A stretch of 32,252 nucleotides of DNA from the NCBI GenBank assembly GCA_019459705.1, contig JAIBFE010000306.1:1-32252 (forward strand). The letters run 5' to 3'. Source of the DNA: Thiobacillus sp. GTDB lineage: Bacteria > Pseudomonadota > Gammaproteobacteria > Burkholderiales > Thiobacillaceae. The notes under the pieces are model-generated. The model was not told where the DNA came from and made no database searches. It saw only the letters and a program-made list of their open reading frames with translations. Below, one piece after another: positions 1-9,777 of the stretch. The first letter of the stretch is position 1; every line of letters starts with the position of its first letter. A program made the position numbers and the translations under genes.

Positions 1-1532
1 ACCGTTTCGGTCAAGAGCTTGTAAGCGCGCGCGCAGATTTCGGTCTTGCGCGCGTAGGTGTCGGCCTGGCCGGTTTCGTCGAAGGCAATCACGATCACCG
101 CCGCGCCGTAGCGCAGGCACAGCTTGGCACGCTCGATGAACTCGGCCTCGCCTTCCTTCATCGAGATCGAGTTGACGATGCCCTTGCCCTGGATGCACTT
201 GAGGCCGGCCTCGATCACACTCCATTTCGACGAGTCGATCATGATCGGCACCCGCGCGATGTCGGGCTCCGAGGCAATCAGGAGCAGGAAGCGCACCATC
301 GCCGCCTCGGCGTCGAGCATGCCCTCGTCCATGTTGATGTCGATCACCTGGGCGCCGTTTTCCACCTGCTGGCGTGCCACCGACAGCGCGTCGTCGTAAC
401 GGCCTTCGAGAATCATCCGGGCGAAGGCTTTCGACCCGGTGACGTTGGTGCGCTCACCGACGTTGACGAACAGCGAGTCCTTGCCGACGTTGAACGGCTC
501 CAGTCCAGACAGGCGCATCGCCGGTTCCAGCACCGGCGGCACGCGTGGGGCGACGCCTTCGACGGCTTTGGCAATCGCCGCAATGTGCGCCGGCGAGGTG
601 CCGCAGCAGCCGCCGACGATGTTCAGCAAGCCCGAACGTGCCCATTCGCCGATGTGCACCGCCATCTCGGCGCCGTCCATGTCGTATTCGCCGAAGGCGT
701 TGGGCAGGCCGGCGTTGGGGTGGGCCGAGATGAAGACGTCGGCCTTGCTGGAGAGCTCCTCGACGTACTGGCGCAGCAGATCGGGGCCGAGCGCGCAGTT
801 CAGGCCAATCGACAGCGGCCTGGCGTGGCGCACCGAACTCCAGAACGCCTCGCCGGTCTGGCCCGACAGCGTGCGCCCGGAGGCATCGGTGATGGTGCCG
901 GAGATCATCACCGGCAGCCGCATGGCGTTGGCATCGAAGTATTCCTCGATGGCAAACAGTGCCGCCTTGGCGTTCAGCGTGTCGAAAATCGTCTCGACCA
1001 TCAGGATGTCGGCGCCGCCCTTAACCAGGCCGTCGATCGCTTCCAGATAGGCCACGCGCAGCTGGTCGAATGTCACGTTGCGGTAGCCCGGATCGTTGAC
1101 GTCCGGCGAAATCGTCGCGGTGCGCGAGGTCGGCCCCAGCACGCCGGCGACGAAGCGCGGCTTGTCCGGATTGACCGCAGTCGCTTCGTCGGCGGCCTCG
1201 CGCGCCAGTCGGGCGGCGGCGAAATTGAGCTCCGGCACCAGATGCTCCATGTGGTAGTCCGCCATGGAGATCGAGGTGGCGTTGAAGCTGTTGGTCTCGA
1301 GGATGTCGGCGCCGGCGGCCAGGTACTTGGCGTGGATTTCCTTGATGATGTGCGGCTGCGTCAGACACAGCAGATCGTTGTTGCCCTTGAGGTCGTGCGC
1401 AAAATCGGCGAAGCGTTCGCCGCGATAGTCCGCCTCGCCGAGCGTGTAGGACTGGATCATCGTCCCCATCGCGCCGTCGAGAACGAGGATGCGTTGGGCG
1501 AGCAGGGAGCGGAGCAATTCGGCGCGGGACAT
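1..1532 (-). CDS. metH: Methionine synthase (B12-dependent), N-terminal part; runs off the left edge
   Basis: Reverse strand translates from ATG at 1532 as [41 protein letters not shown]...[14 protein letters not shown]...[18 protein letters not shown]...[14 protein letters not shown]: homocysteine-binding (GGCCGT) and pterin-binding domain signatures. Absent from the ORF track because it is open at the edge. Confidence 0.95.
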   Translation of the reverse strand, partial: MSRAELLRSLLAQRILVLDGAMGTMIQSYTLGEADYRGERFADFAHDLKGNNDLLCLTQPHIIKEIHAKYLAAGADILETNSFNATSISMADYHMEHLVPELNFAAARLAREAADEATAVNPDKPRFVAGVLGPTSRTATISPDVNDPGYRNVTFDQLRVAYLEAIDGLVKGGADILMVETIFDTLNAKAALFAIEEYFDANAMRLPVMISGTITDASGRTLSGQTGEAFWSSVRHARPLSIGLNCALGPDLLRQYVEELSSKADVFISAHPNAGLPNAFGEYDMDGAEMAVHIGEWARSGLLNIVGGCCGTSPAHIAAIAKAVEGVAPRVPPVLEPAMRLSGLEPFNVGKDSLFVNVGERTNVTGSKAFARMILEGRYDDALSVARQQVENGAQVIDINMDEGMLDAEAAMVRFLLLIASEPDIARVPIMIDSSKWSVIEAGLKCIQGKGIVNSISMKEGEAEFIERAKLCLRYGAAVIVIAFDETGQADTYARKTEICARAYKLLTET

Positions 1533-1725
1533 GGGGCAGGGTCGGTCAGGCAAAACACGCATTATATAAGGTGTGCCATCCGCGCCCCGGGGTCGGTCTG
1601 CCGACAGACTGGTCGGATTCTCGACGTCTGTCCCGGCTTGAGACCCGTTCGAGGCACGCTGGCACAGGCAGCGATCCGGGTACGAAACTTGCCAAATGCT
1701 CGTGATGACATTTGGTGGAGCCAAA

Positions 1726-4425
1726 ATGACCCTGCCCCGTTTGCTGGCGATCGTGCTGACCGGCGCACTGCTTGCGCCGCTCGCCCATGCCGACTCTGCC
1801 GAGAAGGCGTCCCGCTATTACGAGGATGCGCTGCAGCGCTACGAGCGCCGCGACGACGCCGGCGCGATCATCCAGCTCAAGAACGCGCTCAAGGAAGATG
1901 CGCGCATGCTGCCGGCGCTGGTCCTGCTGGGGCAGGCGCACTTGCGCCGCGGCGAGCCGGCGGCGGCCGAGCGCGTGTTTGCGGACGCCGAAAGACTGGG
2001 CGTTGCGCGTGCCCAGATTGCCGTTTACCAGGCGCAGGCTTATCTGGATCAGGGGAAATACCGCGCCTTGATCGAGAAATTCGGTGCGGACGGCCTGCCG
2101 CAGCAGGCGCGGCTCGACATGCTGCTGTTGCGCGCACGCGCACAGATCGCGCTCAGCCAGTACGATGGCGCCATGACGAGCGCCAAGCTCGCCGAGCTGG
2201 TCAAGGGCGGCGAAGTGCGCGCGCTGGCCTTGCAGGCGCAGATCCACCTCAATGCCGGCCGCCCGCAGGATGCGCGTGCCGCCGCCCAGCGCGCCCTGCA
2301 GATCGACCCCCGCAGCGGCGACGCCCTCAACGTGCTCGCGTCGATCGCGCACGCGCAGGGTGATTTGCAGACCGCCGCGCGCGACTACGGGCGCGCGCTG
2401 GACATCCAGCCGATGAACGTCGATGCACGGCTGGCGCGTGCCGCGATTTACCTCGACCTCAAGCGCGACAATGAGGCCAAGATCGACATCGATTACCTGC
2501 AAAAGCATTTCGGCGCCGATCCGCGCGGCGCCTACCTGCGCGCACTCTATTTCAGCCGCAAGGGCGACGCCGCCAGCGCACGCAAGGCCCTGCAGGATGT
2601 GACGCGCACCCTCGGCGAACTGTCACCGGAATTCCTGGCCGGTAGCGAGCAGTTGCAAATGCTGGGCGGCCTGGCGCACCATGCCCTGGGCGAGTTCGAG
2701 CGCGCCAAGACCTATCTGGGCGCGTATCTCGACAAGCACCCGAGCGAAGCGGGCGCGCGCAAGCTGCTCGGCAGCATCTACCTGTCCGAGCGCCAGTACG
2801 AGCGCGCCATCGCCATGCTGCAGCCTGCCTTGCGCGCCCATCCCGACGACGCGCGCGTCCTCGCCATGCTGGGCACCGCCTACATGGGGCTGGGCAATCA
2901 CGGCAAGGCGACGCTGCTGCTTCAGGAGGCTGCGCAGGCGAGCGACAGCCCGGACATCCAGACCAGCCTCGGCATCAGCCTGCTCAGTGCGGGCCAGAAG
3001 GACGCCGGCTTCGACGCCCTGCAGCGCGCCTACCGGCAGGGCCCCGCCAATTCGCAGACCGGCGTGCCGCTGGCGCTGGCCTATCTCAAGCGCGGCGAAG
3101 CGGCGCGCGCGGTGGAAATTGCCGAGGCCATTCTCAAGCGCGAGCCCGGCAATATCGCCACCCGCAACCTGCTCGGTGTCGCCAGACTCGCCGCCGGCGA
3201 CCGCGCGGGCGCGCGTGCCGCCTACGTGGCGGTCATCAAGGCTGCACCGAGCTTCTATCCCGCACACCTCAACCTGGCCCGCCTGGACGAAGCCGACGGC
3301 CAGATCGACAAGGCCCGGCAACGCTACCTAGGGATCCTGAAAGTCGTGCCGAACCACCTCGACGCCATGCTCGAACTGGCGCGCCTGGAGGAAAGCGCGG
3401 GGCGCTACGCCGAAGCCATCCGCTGGCTTGAAAAAGCGGACAGCCTGCACAGCAAGGATGTGCGGCCGAAGCTCGCGCTGCATGGGGTTTATCTGCGGCG
3501 CGGCCAGGCAAGCCAGTCGCTTGAAGCCGCCAAGGCCGCGCAGGCCGTCGCGCCCAATCACCCCGGCACCCTGCTCGCGCTGGCGGAGAGCCAGGCCGCC
3601 CTTGGCAACAACGACCCAGCGCGCGCGGCCTTGCGGCGGCTGACCCAGGTCGCGGCTTTCAATGCCGCCTGGCTGGTGCGCTGCGCGGCCGTCCAGGCGC
3701 GTATCGGCGATGTCGAAGGGGCGGAATTCAGCCTCGCCAAAGCCCTGCTGGCCGACGCGAGCTATCGCCCGGCGCGCGTGCTGGCCGCCCGCCTCAACGC
3801 CCAGCAGGGCAAGCTGGGCGAAGCCGAAAAGCAGATCCAGACCTTGCTCGGCCAGGGCGGCAATCAGGCCGATGCCTTGCGCCTGCTGGGTGAACTGCGA
3901 TTGGTCCAGCAACGCAAGCCCGAAGCGGTCGACGCCTACCGCAAGGCCTACGCCGCCGATTCCAGCGGCGATAGCCTGTTCGGTCTGTACGGCGCCCTCA
4001 TGGCCTCGGGCCAGCCCCGCGAAGCGGCCCGCCTGATGGCGGCGTGGCGGACGCGCTACCCGGCCGATCGCGCCGCCGCGCATGCGCTGGGCGAAGCCTG
4101 GCTGGCGCTGGGCGACCTGCCCCAGGCCGGCGCCGTTTACGCGGAACTCGTGCGCGGCGACGACAAGGACGCGCGGGCGCACAACAATCTGGCCAACGTG
4201 TTGTTGCACCAGGGCAATCCCGCCGGCGCGCTGAAACACGCCGAACGCGCGCGCGCGCTGGCGCCGAACCAGCCCCAGGTCAACGACACGCTGGGATGGG
4301 TACTGGTACGGCAGAGCCAGGTCGACAAGGGACTGCGCTATCTGCGCGAGGCGGCATTGCGTGCGCCGGACGACCCTGAAATCCGGGCGCATCTGGAGCA
4401 GGCGCTGGGAAGGCAGCGCCGCTAG
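1726..4425 (+). CDS. prsT: PEP-CTERM/exosortase-system TPR-repeat protein PrsT-like (ORF opens at 1696; ATG at 1726 preferred)
   Basis: Signal peptide followed by about 20 TPR-like repeats over 900 aa; N-terminus [36 protein letters not shown] is typical of PrsT. GGTGGAG precedes the ATG at 1726. Confidence 0.82.
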   Translation: MTLPRLLAIVLTGALLAPLAHADSAEKASRYYEDALQRYERRDDAGAIIQLKNALKEDARMLPALVLLGQAHLRRGEPAAAERVFADAERLGVARAQIAVYQAQAYLDQGKYRALIEKFGADGLPQQARLDMLLLRARAQIALSQYDGAMTSAKLAELVKGGEVRALALQAQIHLNAGRPQDARAAAQRALQIDPRSGDALNVLASIAHAQGDLQTAARDYGRALDIQPMNVDARLARAAIYLDLKRDNEAKIDIDYLQKHFGADPRGAYLRALYFSRKGDAASARKALQDVTRTLGELSPEFLAGSEQLQMLGGLAHHALGEFERAKTYLGAYLDKHPSEAGARKLLGSIYLSERQYERAIAMLQPALRAHPDDARVLAMLGTAYMGLGNHGKATLLLQEAAQASDSPDIQTSLGISLLSAGQKDAGFDALQRAYRQGPANSQTGVPLALAYLKRGEAARAVEIAEAILKREPGNIATRNLLGVARLAAGDRAGARAAYVAVIKAAPSFYPAHLNLARLDEADGQIDKARQRYLGILKVVPNHLDAMLELARLEESAGRYAEAIRWLEKADSLHSKDVRPKLALHGVYLRRGQASQSLEAAKAAQAVAPNHPGTLLALAESQAALGNNDPARAALRRLTQVAAFNAAWLVRCAAVQARIGDVEGAEFSLAKALLADASYRPARVLAARLNAQQGKLGEAEKQIQTLLGQGGNQADALRLLGELRLVQQRKPEAVDAYRKAYAADSSGDSLFGLYGALMASGQPREAARLMAAWRTRYPADRAAAHALGEAWLALGDLPQAGAVYAELVRGDDKDARAHNNLANVLLHQGNPAGALKHAERARALAPNQPQVNDTLGWVLVRQSQVDKGLRYLREAALRAPDDPEIRAHLEQALGRQRR

Positions 4426-4513
4426 GCCGGTGGCGTCGGATTTTTTTACATCGCATGCAAGCGGCTTGATGTGGTCTTTATTTAATTTATTGAAACAATT
4501 AGATATATTTTTT

Positions 4514-4529
4514 GGGCATCAAATTTGCT
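4514..4529 (+). promoter_or_regulatory. Candidate sigma-54 (-24/-12) promoter of the PEP-CTERM gene
   Basis: GGGCATC-AAAT-TTGCT versus consensus TGGCACG-N4-TTGCT, with correct GG/GC spacing, about 40 bp upstream of the ATG at 4567. Confidence 0.65.
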
Positions 4530-4566
4530 GTAGTCGGGATGACCAACAAAACCCGCGGAGTACGCA

Positions 4567-5394
4567 ATGAAAATCGACAATAAAACAGTTGCCATGCTGG
4601 CCGGCCTGGCGATCATGGGCGCAACCGGAGCGGCTTCGGCGGCTACCTGGGTCTTCAACAACACCAGTACCTATACCTATCCACAGGGCGGCGTGACGGC
4701 GACGGCGTCCGCCTGGGGGAATACGGCAAATGGATCGGCCGGCACGAACACGGTGCTGCAAAGCGGGTTCCTGACCTACAACGGCAGCAGCGGCCTTGGC
4801 GTCATGAACAATGACTGCCAATCATCCACTGGATACCCCTGTCCTGCAGGAACAAGTGGCGACCAAGGGGATAACTATGAGTCGAAGCCCCCCGAGCATG
4901 CGATCGACAACGACCAGCGCAAGGATTCCATCCTGTTCACGTTCAGCGGCGACAAGGTCAATCTCGGTTCCACCTATTTTGGCTGGGTGAGCGGCGATAC
5001 CGGCTACGGTGACTCCGACTTTTCGGTGTATGCCTACACCGGGGCCGGCGTGGGCACACTTGCCGGTTTGACTTACACCGATGCATCCATGGCGACCGCG
5101 GGCTGGACCCTGGTCGGGCACCACGGCGGAGGCAGCAGCACGGGCTGGAAAACCATCAATGCCACCGACATCTACTCCAGCTACTGGCTGATCGGTGCGA
5201 ATAACGGCGCCAACGACTCCAAGAAGGACGCCTTCAAGCTGCTGAAGGTCGCAGGCACCACCTGTACCGACAATCCGGGCGGCAATGGCTGCGGCGGCGG
5301 CGGTGGCGGTCCGGTTCCCGAACCCGGCACCCTGTTGCTGCTCGGCGCCGGACTTCTTGGCTTGACCCGCACGCTGCGTCGCTCCCCGAGCTGA
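4567..5394 (+). CDS. PEP-CTERM sorting domain protein (exosortase-dependent surface protein)
   Basis: Signal peptide at the N-terminus; C-terminus PVPEPGTLLLLGAGLLGLTRTLRRSPS is a canonical PEP-CTERM signal after a Gly-rich linker. Confidence 0.88.
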   Translation: MKIDNKTVAMLAGLAIMGATGAASAATWVFNNTSTYTYPQGGVTATASAWGNTANGSAGTNTVLQSGFLTYNGSSGLGVMNNDCQSSTGYPCPAGTSGDQGDNYESKPPEHAIDNDQRKDSILFTFSGDKVNLGSTYFGWVSGDTGYGDSDFSVYAYTGAGVGTLAGLTYTDASMATAGWTLVGHHGGGSSTGWKTINATDIYSSYWLIGANNGANDSKKDAFKLLKVAGTTCTDNPGGNGCGGGGGGPVPEPGTLLLLGAGLLGLTRTLRRSPS

Positions 5395-5410
5395 TCGAAA
5401 GAATGCTTGC

Positions 5411-5436
5411 AAAAACCCCGCTTCGGCGGGGTTTTT
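5411..5436. terminator. Rho-independent terminator, potentially bidirectional
   Basis: AAAAACCCCGCTTCGGCGGGGTTTTT: GC stem with A and T tracts just after the PEP-CTERM gene. Confidence 0.9.
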
Positions 5437-5516
5437 ATATTGCGTGTGTTTTGCGCGAAACATTGGTGACAGCGCCACCTGCTGCTAGGGTGAAGCATGT
5501 TATTGCGGAGTGGCCC

Positions 5517-5903
5517 ATGAAAGTACTCAGTCCGACCGAAGCCCACGCTTTTTTGCAGACGCACCCCGAAGCGGTGTTTATCGATTGCCGTTCGGAGATC
5601 GAATACCTGTTCGTCGGCCATCCCGTTGGGGCGATCCACATCGCCTGGCAGGACGGCCCGGACTGGGACGTGAACCCCGATTTTCTCGGCCACGCACGCA
5701 AGGCCGCGTCGGCCAATCGCCCGGTGGTGCTGATCTGCCGTTCCGGCCGGCGTTCGGCGGATGCCGGACGTTATCTCGAAAAATATGGCTTCCCCGAGGT
5801 GTACAACATCGTGCACGGATTCGAAGGGGACATGGATGAAACGCGCCACCGCAGCACGAGAAATGGCTGGCGCTTCGACGGCTTGCCATGGGAGCAGACT
5901 TGA
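5517..5903 (+). CDS. Rhodanese-like domain protein
   Basis: MKVLSPTEAHAFLQTHPEAVFIDCRSEIEYLFVGHPVGAIHI...VLICRSGRRSADAGRYLEKYGF: rhodanese fold with active-site loop CRSGRRS. ATG at 5517 fits better than the ORF start at 5403. Confidence 0.88.
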   Translation: MKVLSPTEAHAFLQTHPEAVFIDCRSEIEYLFVGHPVGAIHIAWQDGPDWDVNPDFLGHARKAASANRPVVLICRSGRRSADAGRYLEKYGFPEVYNIVHGFEGDMDETRHRSTRNGWRFDGLPWEQT

Positions 5904-7309
5904 CCGGGTATTTCAGCATGCCGCCTTCAGCCTGGCGCATGGCGGTGGCGGCATGCATGTCGCTCACCGGCGCCGGTTGCGCAAGCCTCCCCGACGCCGC
6001 GCTCGAAATGGAAACGCCCCACACCCAGGTGGTGGTGTTTGAAGGCGCGCGCGGCCCTGTCTCCGCAGGCAGGAGCGCCGCCATCATCGATAAACTCGAG
6101 GGCGCATCCGGCGATATCGACATCCTGCAGAAGCACCTGGCCCTGGAACAGGCAATCAACCTCGACAGCCCGCTGGTGCTGGGCAACAAGCTGACCCTGC
6201 TGGAGGACGGTCCCGCGACCTACGGGGCGATGTTCGCCGCCATGCGGGCAGCCAAGGACCATATCCATCTAGAAACCTACATTTTTGAAGCCGACGACAT
6301 CGGCCAGCAGTTCGCCGAGCTGCTGCTGGCAAAACAGGCCACCGGCGTCCAGGTCAACCTGATTTACGACAGCGTCGGTTGCCTGAATACGCCCAAGGAA
6401 TTTTTCGAGCGCCTGAGCGCCGGCGGCATCCAGGTGCTCGAATACAATCCGGTCAATCCGCTGGCCGGTAGAAAGAAGGAATGGCTGCTCAACAATCGCG
6501 ACCACCGCAAGTTGCTGGTGGTCGACGGCCGCACCGCCTTCATCGGCGGCATCAATATCAGCGAAACCTATTCCAGCGGTTCCTCCAGGCGGTCAGCCCG
6601 TAAACCGGCGGCCAATGTTCCAGGATGGCGAGACACCCACCTGCAGATCGAAGGGCCGGTGGTGGCCGAATTCCAGAAGCTGTTCCTGGACACCTGGAGC
6701 AAGCAGAAGGGCCCGCCGCTGGCCGGGAAAAACCACTTCCCCACACTCGACAAGCTGGGCGACGAGATCGTGCGCGCCATCGGCAGCGTCTCCGACGATC
6801 CCGGCAGCCCGATCTATCTCACGTTGCTGTCGGCCATCGAGCATGCGGAACAGCAGGTGCATATCACCAACGCCTACTTCGCACCCGATCCGCAATTCCT
6901 CAAGGCCCTGACCGATTCGGCGCAACGCGGCGTCGAGGTGAAGCTGGTGTTGCCGAGCCAGACTGATTCCTGGGCGGTGTTTCACGCCGGGCGCTCGCAT
7001 TATTCGAAGTTGTTGCGCGCCGGCGTGAAGATCTACGAGCGGCGCGGCGCGGTGATGCATTCCAAGACCGCCTCCATCGACGGCGTCTGGTCGACCATCG
7101 GTTCGACCAATCTGGATTGGCGCAGCTTCCTGCACAACGACGAAATCAATGCGGCGATCCTGGGGCGCGATTTTGCCCGGCAAATGGATGCCATGTTTGC
7201 CCGGGATCTGGCGGAGTCCGATGCCATCGATCTTGAGCGGTGGGAACAGCGGTCGCTGCTGTTGCGATTGAAAGAGGGGGCGGCGCGGCTCGCCGAATAT
7301 TGGCTGTAG
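5888..7309 (+). CDS. Phospholipase D / cardiolipin synthase-like protein with N-terminal lipobox (start 5888 or 5918)
   Basis: Two HKD motifs: HRKLLVVDGRTAFIGGIN and HSKTASIDGVWSTIGSTNLDWRS. Lipobox-like LTGAGC near the N-terminus. Confidence 0.87.
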   Translation: MGADLTGYFSMPPSAWRMAVAACMSLTGAGCASLPDAALEMETPHTQVVVFEGARGPVSAGRSAAIIDKLEGASGDIDILQKHLALEQAINLDSPLVLGNKLTLLEDGPATYGAMFAAMRAAKDHIHLETYIFEADDIGQQFAELLLAKQATGVQVNLIYDSVGCLNTPKEFFERLSAGGIQVLEYNPVNPLAGRKKEWLLNNRDHRKLLVVDGRTAFIGGINISETYSSGSSRRSARKPAANVPGWRDTHLQIEGPVVAEFQKLFLDTWSKQKGPPLAGKNHFPTLDKLGDEIVRAIGSVSDDPGSPIYLTLLSAIEHAEQQVHITNAYFAPDPQFLKALTDSAQRGVEVKLVLPSQTDSWAVFHAGRSHYSKLLRAGVKIYERRGAVMHSKTASIDGVWSTIGSTNLDWRSFLHNDEINAAILGRDFARQMDAMFARDLAESDAIDLERWEQRSLLLRLKEGAARLAEYWL

Positions 7310-7382
7310 CAATGGCCTGCCCGACAGGGTGGCGCAGCTTGTTCGCGCTGAATCAGAAGAGGTGCTGTGTCCGGACAGAGAC

Positions 7383-7640
7383 TTACCACGGGTCCTGGAA
7401 CAGCAAGGCACGTCGCTTCACGCGCAGATTCCCCTCCCAGTCACACGCCCTTGAGTTGCAGCGATAGCGGCTGACGCTGCTGAACATGCTTGCGAGCAAA
7501 TCGACAAGCCGACGCGGTATGCGGGTGGTGGCGCCGTTACAGCGGGGGCACGCGCATCCGGGCGAGGCATAGCTGGCGAACTCGGGCCGACTGCTACCAC
7601 GTGAAGTCGGCGCATTCATGACGTCGGAATCCAGGGTCAT
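7383..7640 (-). CDS. Small zinc-ribbon-like protein
   Basis: CPRC...YRCNSRACDWEG four-cysteine pattern in an 85-aa ORF ending near csbD; no family recognised. Confidence 0.5.
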   Translation of the reverse strand: MTLDSDVMNAPTSRGSSRPEFASYASPGCACPRCNGATTRIPRRLVDLLASMFSSVSRYRCNSRACDWEGNLRVKRRALLFQDPW

Positions 7641-7861
7641 GCAGAATCCGCCGGACGGTTGTCCTTGTTGCGCAGTTCAAAGTGCTTGATCTGCGCTTCG
7701 GCTTCGTCCTGCGTGATGCCGTAGGCCTCCTGGATCTTGCCCGCCAGTTCGGTACGCTTGCCGGCGATCACATTGAGGTGATCGTCGGTGAGCTTGCCCC
7801 ACTGTGCCTTCACTTCGCCCTTGAATTGTTTCCAGTTGCCTTCAACGATATTCCAGTTCAT
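7637..7861 (-). CDS. CsbD family stress protein (YjbJ-like), copy 1
   Basis: MNWNIVEGNWKQFKGEVKAQWGKLTDDHLNVIAGKRTELAGKIQEAYGITQDEAEAQIKHFE: classic CsbD sequence. Confidence 0.93.
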   Translation of the reverse strand: MNWNIVEGNWKQFKGEVKAQWGKLTDDHLNVIAGKRTELAGKIQEAYGITQDEAEAQIKHFELRNKDNRPADSA

Positions 7862-7882
7862 GTCCACTCCTTCAGTTCGCAC

Positions 7883-7908
7883 CCCGACTGGCGAAATAGC
7901 CAGTCGGG
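7883..7908 (-). promoter_or_regulatory. Hairpin in the csbD copy 1 leader
   Basis: CCCGACTGGC-gaaata-GCCAGTCGGG, perfect 10-bp stem; related structures sit at the same place in csbD copy 2 and the HiPIP gene. Confidence 0.65.
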
Positions 7909-7950
7909 TTTATTTCCTTACGGCCACGTCGTGAGCCGGTCGATTGCGAA

Positions 7951-8529
7951 TCACTGGCCAAACTTCACTTTCGCTTCATTCACGCAAACAGCCTTCGCAT
8001 TGCCTGCATAGGCGTCGCACTTTTCCTTTGCCACCTTGTACTGGGCGCCAAGCTTGTCTTCCGTGGCGTCCTTGCGGGCATCGGCCGACTTCTCGTTGGC
8101 GCTGGCGTTTGCGTCCGCGGTCTTCATCTGTGCCGTGGCGTCGGCCTTGGCGGCAGTCTCCGTGGACTTCGCCTCCTTCATGCAGACATCCTTTGTGTTG
8201 CCGGCCCTGTCGTCGCAGCGTTCCTTCGCCAGTTCATACTCGGCATCCGCCCTGACAACGCGCGCCTGGTAGCGGGTCTCGGAGGTGGGCTTGTAGGCGG
8301 CTTCGAGTTCGGCCAGCGCGACCTTCTCGTTGCCTTTGGCGCCGGCCATGCAGATGTCGTTCGGATTGCCGGACAGCGAATCGCAACTCGCCTTGGCCAG
8401 CTTGTAATCAGATGCGATCTTGTCCTTGACGGACAGGTAGTCGTCTTTCGACACGTTTTGCGCCATGGCGCCGGCGCTGAACGTGAGGCTGACCGCAAGT
8501 GCGATCGCATGGATGTTGAGTGTGTTCAC
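7951..8529 (-). CDS. Secreted protein with three Cys-pair repeats, unknown function (GTG start at 8529 preferred)
   Basis: Signal peptide to AMAQ, then Y-K/E-L/V-AK-x2-CD-x3-GN-x3-x-C-x3-AK repeated three times. Confidence 0.75.
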   Translation of the reverse strand: MNTLNIHAIALAVSLTFSAGAMAQNVSKDDYLSVKDKIASDYKLAKASCDSLSGNPNDICMAGAKGNEKVALAELEAAYKPTSETRYQARVVRADAEYELAKERCDDRAGNTKDVCMKEAKSTETAAKADATAQMKTADANASANEKSADARKDATEDKLGAQYKVAKEKCDAYAGNAKAVCVNEAKVKFGQ

Positions 8530-8627
8530 TGATGTTCCTTTGCTTCTCTTTGCCAAGAGCGCGCTGTTTCAGGCAGTGCGCTTTGCCACGATGCAGACAT
8601 TGCACGCATGTTGACTTCGATGCTTGA

Positions 8628-8670
8628 AGCTTATGGAGAGCCGCTTTCAGCGTCTGTCTGCTGACGCACA
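8628..8670 (-). promoter_or_regulatory. Bipartite promoter element (site 1) for the Cys-repeat gene
   Basis: Minus strand: TGTGCGTCAGCAGACA-21 nt-TAAGCT. Confidence 0.55.
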
Positions 8671-8720
8671 CAGAGGGCAATCGGGCGCCACTCCGGTCGC
8701 CACGCCAAGCGCAGCCTGTT

Positions 8721-8736
8721 TGTGCGCTGTCGCCTA
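8721..8736 (+). promoter_or_regulatory. Palindrome variant upstream of the first Crp/Fnr gene
   Basis: TGTGCGCTGTCGCCTA; -10-like TATACT at 8755-8760, i.e. not at the standard 21-bp spacing. Confidence 0.4.
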
Positions 8737-8841
8737 TCGCCCAGGCGAAACCTCTATACTGGGAATGCCTTGTGCATCCGATCCGGTCACCTCGGTGAGA
8801 CGGTTCGATCATTGCCAAACATATAAAGAGGGAGACTGCTC

Positions 8842-9561
8842 TTGAACGACCCGCATGACCCCCGCCAGAACCACCTCCTTGCAGCGCTGCCGGCGGATGA
8901 ATATGCGCGCCTGCTTCCCGATCTGGAAGGCGTTCCGATGCCGCTCGGCCATGTGCTCTACGAGCCGGGGGTGCCGATGCGCCACGTCTATTTCCCCACC
9001 ACCTCGATCGTGTCCCTGCTCTACGTCATGGAGGATGGCGCATCGGCGGAAATCGCGGTGGTCGGCAACGAGGGCATCGTCGGCGTCTCGCTCTTCATGG
9101 GTGGCGAGTCCACCACCAGCCGTGCGGTCGTGCAAAGCGACGGCTACGCCTACCGGCTGAAAGCGCAAGTGCTGAAGAACGAGTTCTTTCGCGGCGGACC
9201 GATGCAGCGGCTGTTGCTGCGCTACACTCAGGCGCTGCTGACGCAGATGGCGCAGACGGCGGTGTGCAACCGTCACCATACACTCGACCAGCAGTTTTGC
9301 CGCTGGCTACTGCTGAGTCTCGACCGCCTGTCCTCCAACGAACTGGTCATGACCCAGGAATTGATCGCCAATATGCTCGGGGTGCGTCGCGAGGGCGTCA
9401 CCGAGGCCGCCGGCAACGTGCAGCGGGCCGGCCTGATTTCATACAACCGTGGCCGCATCACCGTGCTCGACCGGCCGGGCCTGGAGGCGCGGGCCTGCGA
9501 GTGCTATGCAGTGGTCAAGAAGGAATTCGACCGCCTGCTCCCCTACGTAATCGATCGGTAA
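8842..9561 (+). CDS. Crp/Fnr family transcriptional regulator 1 (TTG start)
   Basis: Cyclic-nucleotide-binding-like domain (GHVLYEPGVPMRHVYFPTTSIVSLL...VGNEGIVGVSLFMGG) and C-terminal HTH (MTQELIANMLGVRREGVTEAAGNVQRAGLISYNRGRITVLDRPGLE). Confidence 0.93.
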   Translation: MNDPHDPRQNHLLAALPADEYARLLPDLEGVPMPLGHVLYEPGVPMRHVYFPTTSIVSLLYVMEDGASAEIAVVGNEGIVGVSLFMGGESTTSRAVVQSDGYAYRLKAQVLKNEFFRGGPMQRLLLRYTQALLTQMAQTAVCNRHHTLDQQFCRWLLLSLDRLSSNELVMTQELIANMLGVRREGVTEAAGNVQRAGLISYNRGRITVLDRPGLEARACECYAVVKKEFDRLLPYVIDR

Positions 9562-9629
9562 ACCAGATGCCCGGGGGCGGTTCTCACTCGAACCCGCGGC
9601 GCGCATCACCCTGACGGACAGACTGGCTT

Positions 9630-9672
9630 TGTGCGCTACCGTCCAGACAAGTATCAGGTTTCACGCCACGCT
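9630..9672 (+). promoter_or_regulatory. Bipartite promoter element upstream of Crp/Fnr 2
   Basis: TGTGCGCTACCGTCCA-GACAAG..(21 nt)-CACGCT. Confidence 0.5.
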
Positions 9673-9777
9673 GCGATATGCCTATCCTGGGAAAGACGCT
9701 ACGCCCCGGGTTCGCAACCGGCTTCGGCATGGCATCGCCGCCAGCTTGCCGGGTTCCTCACCCTCAGGAGTGTCCAC

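Noticed and set aside
1591-1614. GGTCGGTCTG-CCGA-CAGACTGGTC inverted repeat upstream of metH/prsT as a riboswitch or bipartite element
   Set aside because: The stem needs three G-U pairs, resembles neither SAH nor cobalamin riboswitch consensus, and has no YANNNT at 21 bp.
1660-1675. TGGCACAGGCAGCGAT as a sigma-54 promoter for prsT
   Set aside because: The -24 half matches, but the -12 half is GCGAT instead of TTGCT and lacks the essential GC.
585-2363. Long 592-aa plus-strand ORF and other long ORFs overlapping metH, prsT and the GGDEF-EAL gene (e.g. 1546-2508 -, 3328-4392 -, 17513-19024 +)
   Set aside because: Antisense or shadow frames in GC-rich DNA; low-complexity Arg/Ala/Gly/His translations with no domain signal, while the opposite frames encode recognisable families.
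7368-7377. TGTCCGGACA perfect palindrome
   Set aside because: Lies between the 3' ends of convergent genes and lacks the GAC/-10 context of the bipartite element; short palindromes are expected by chance.
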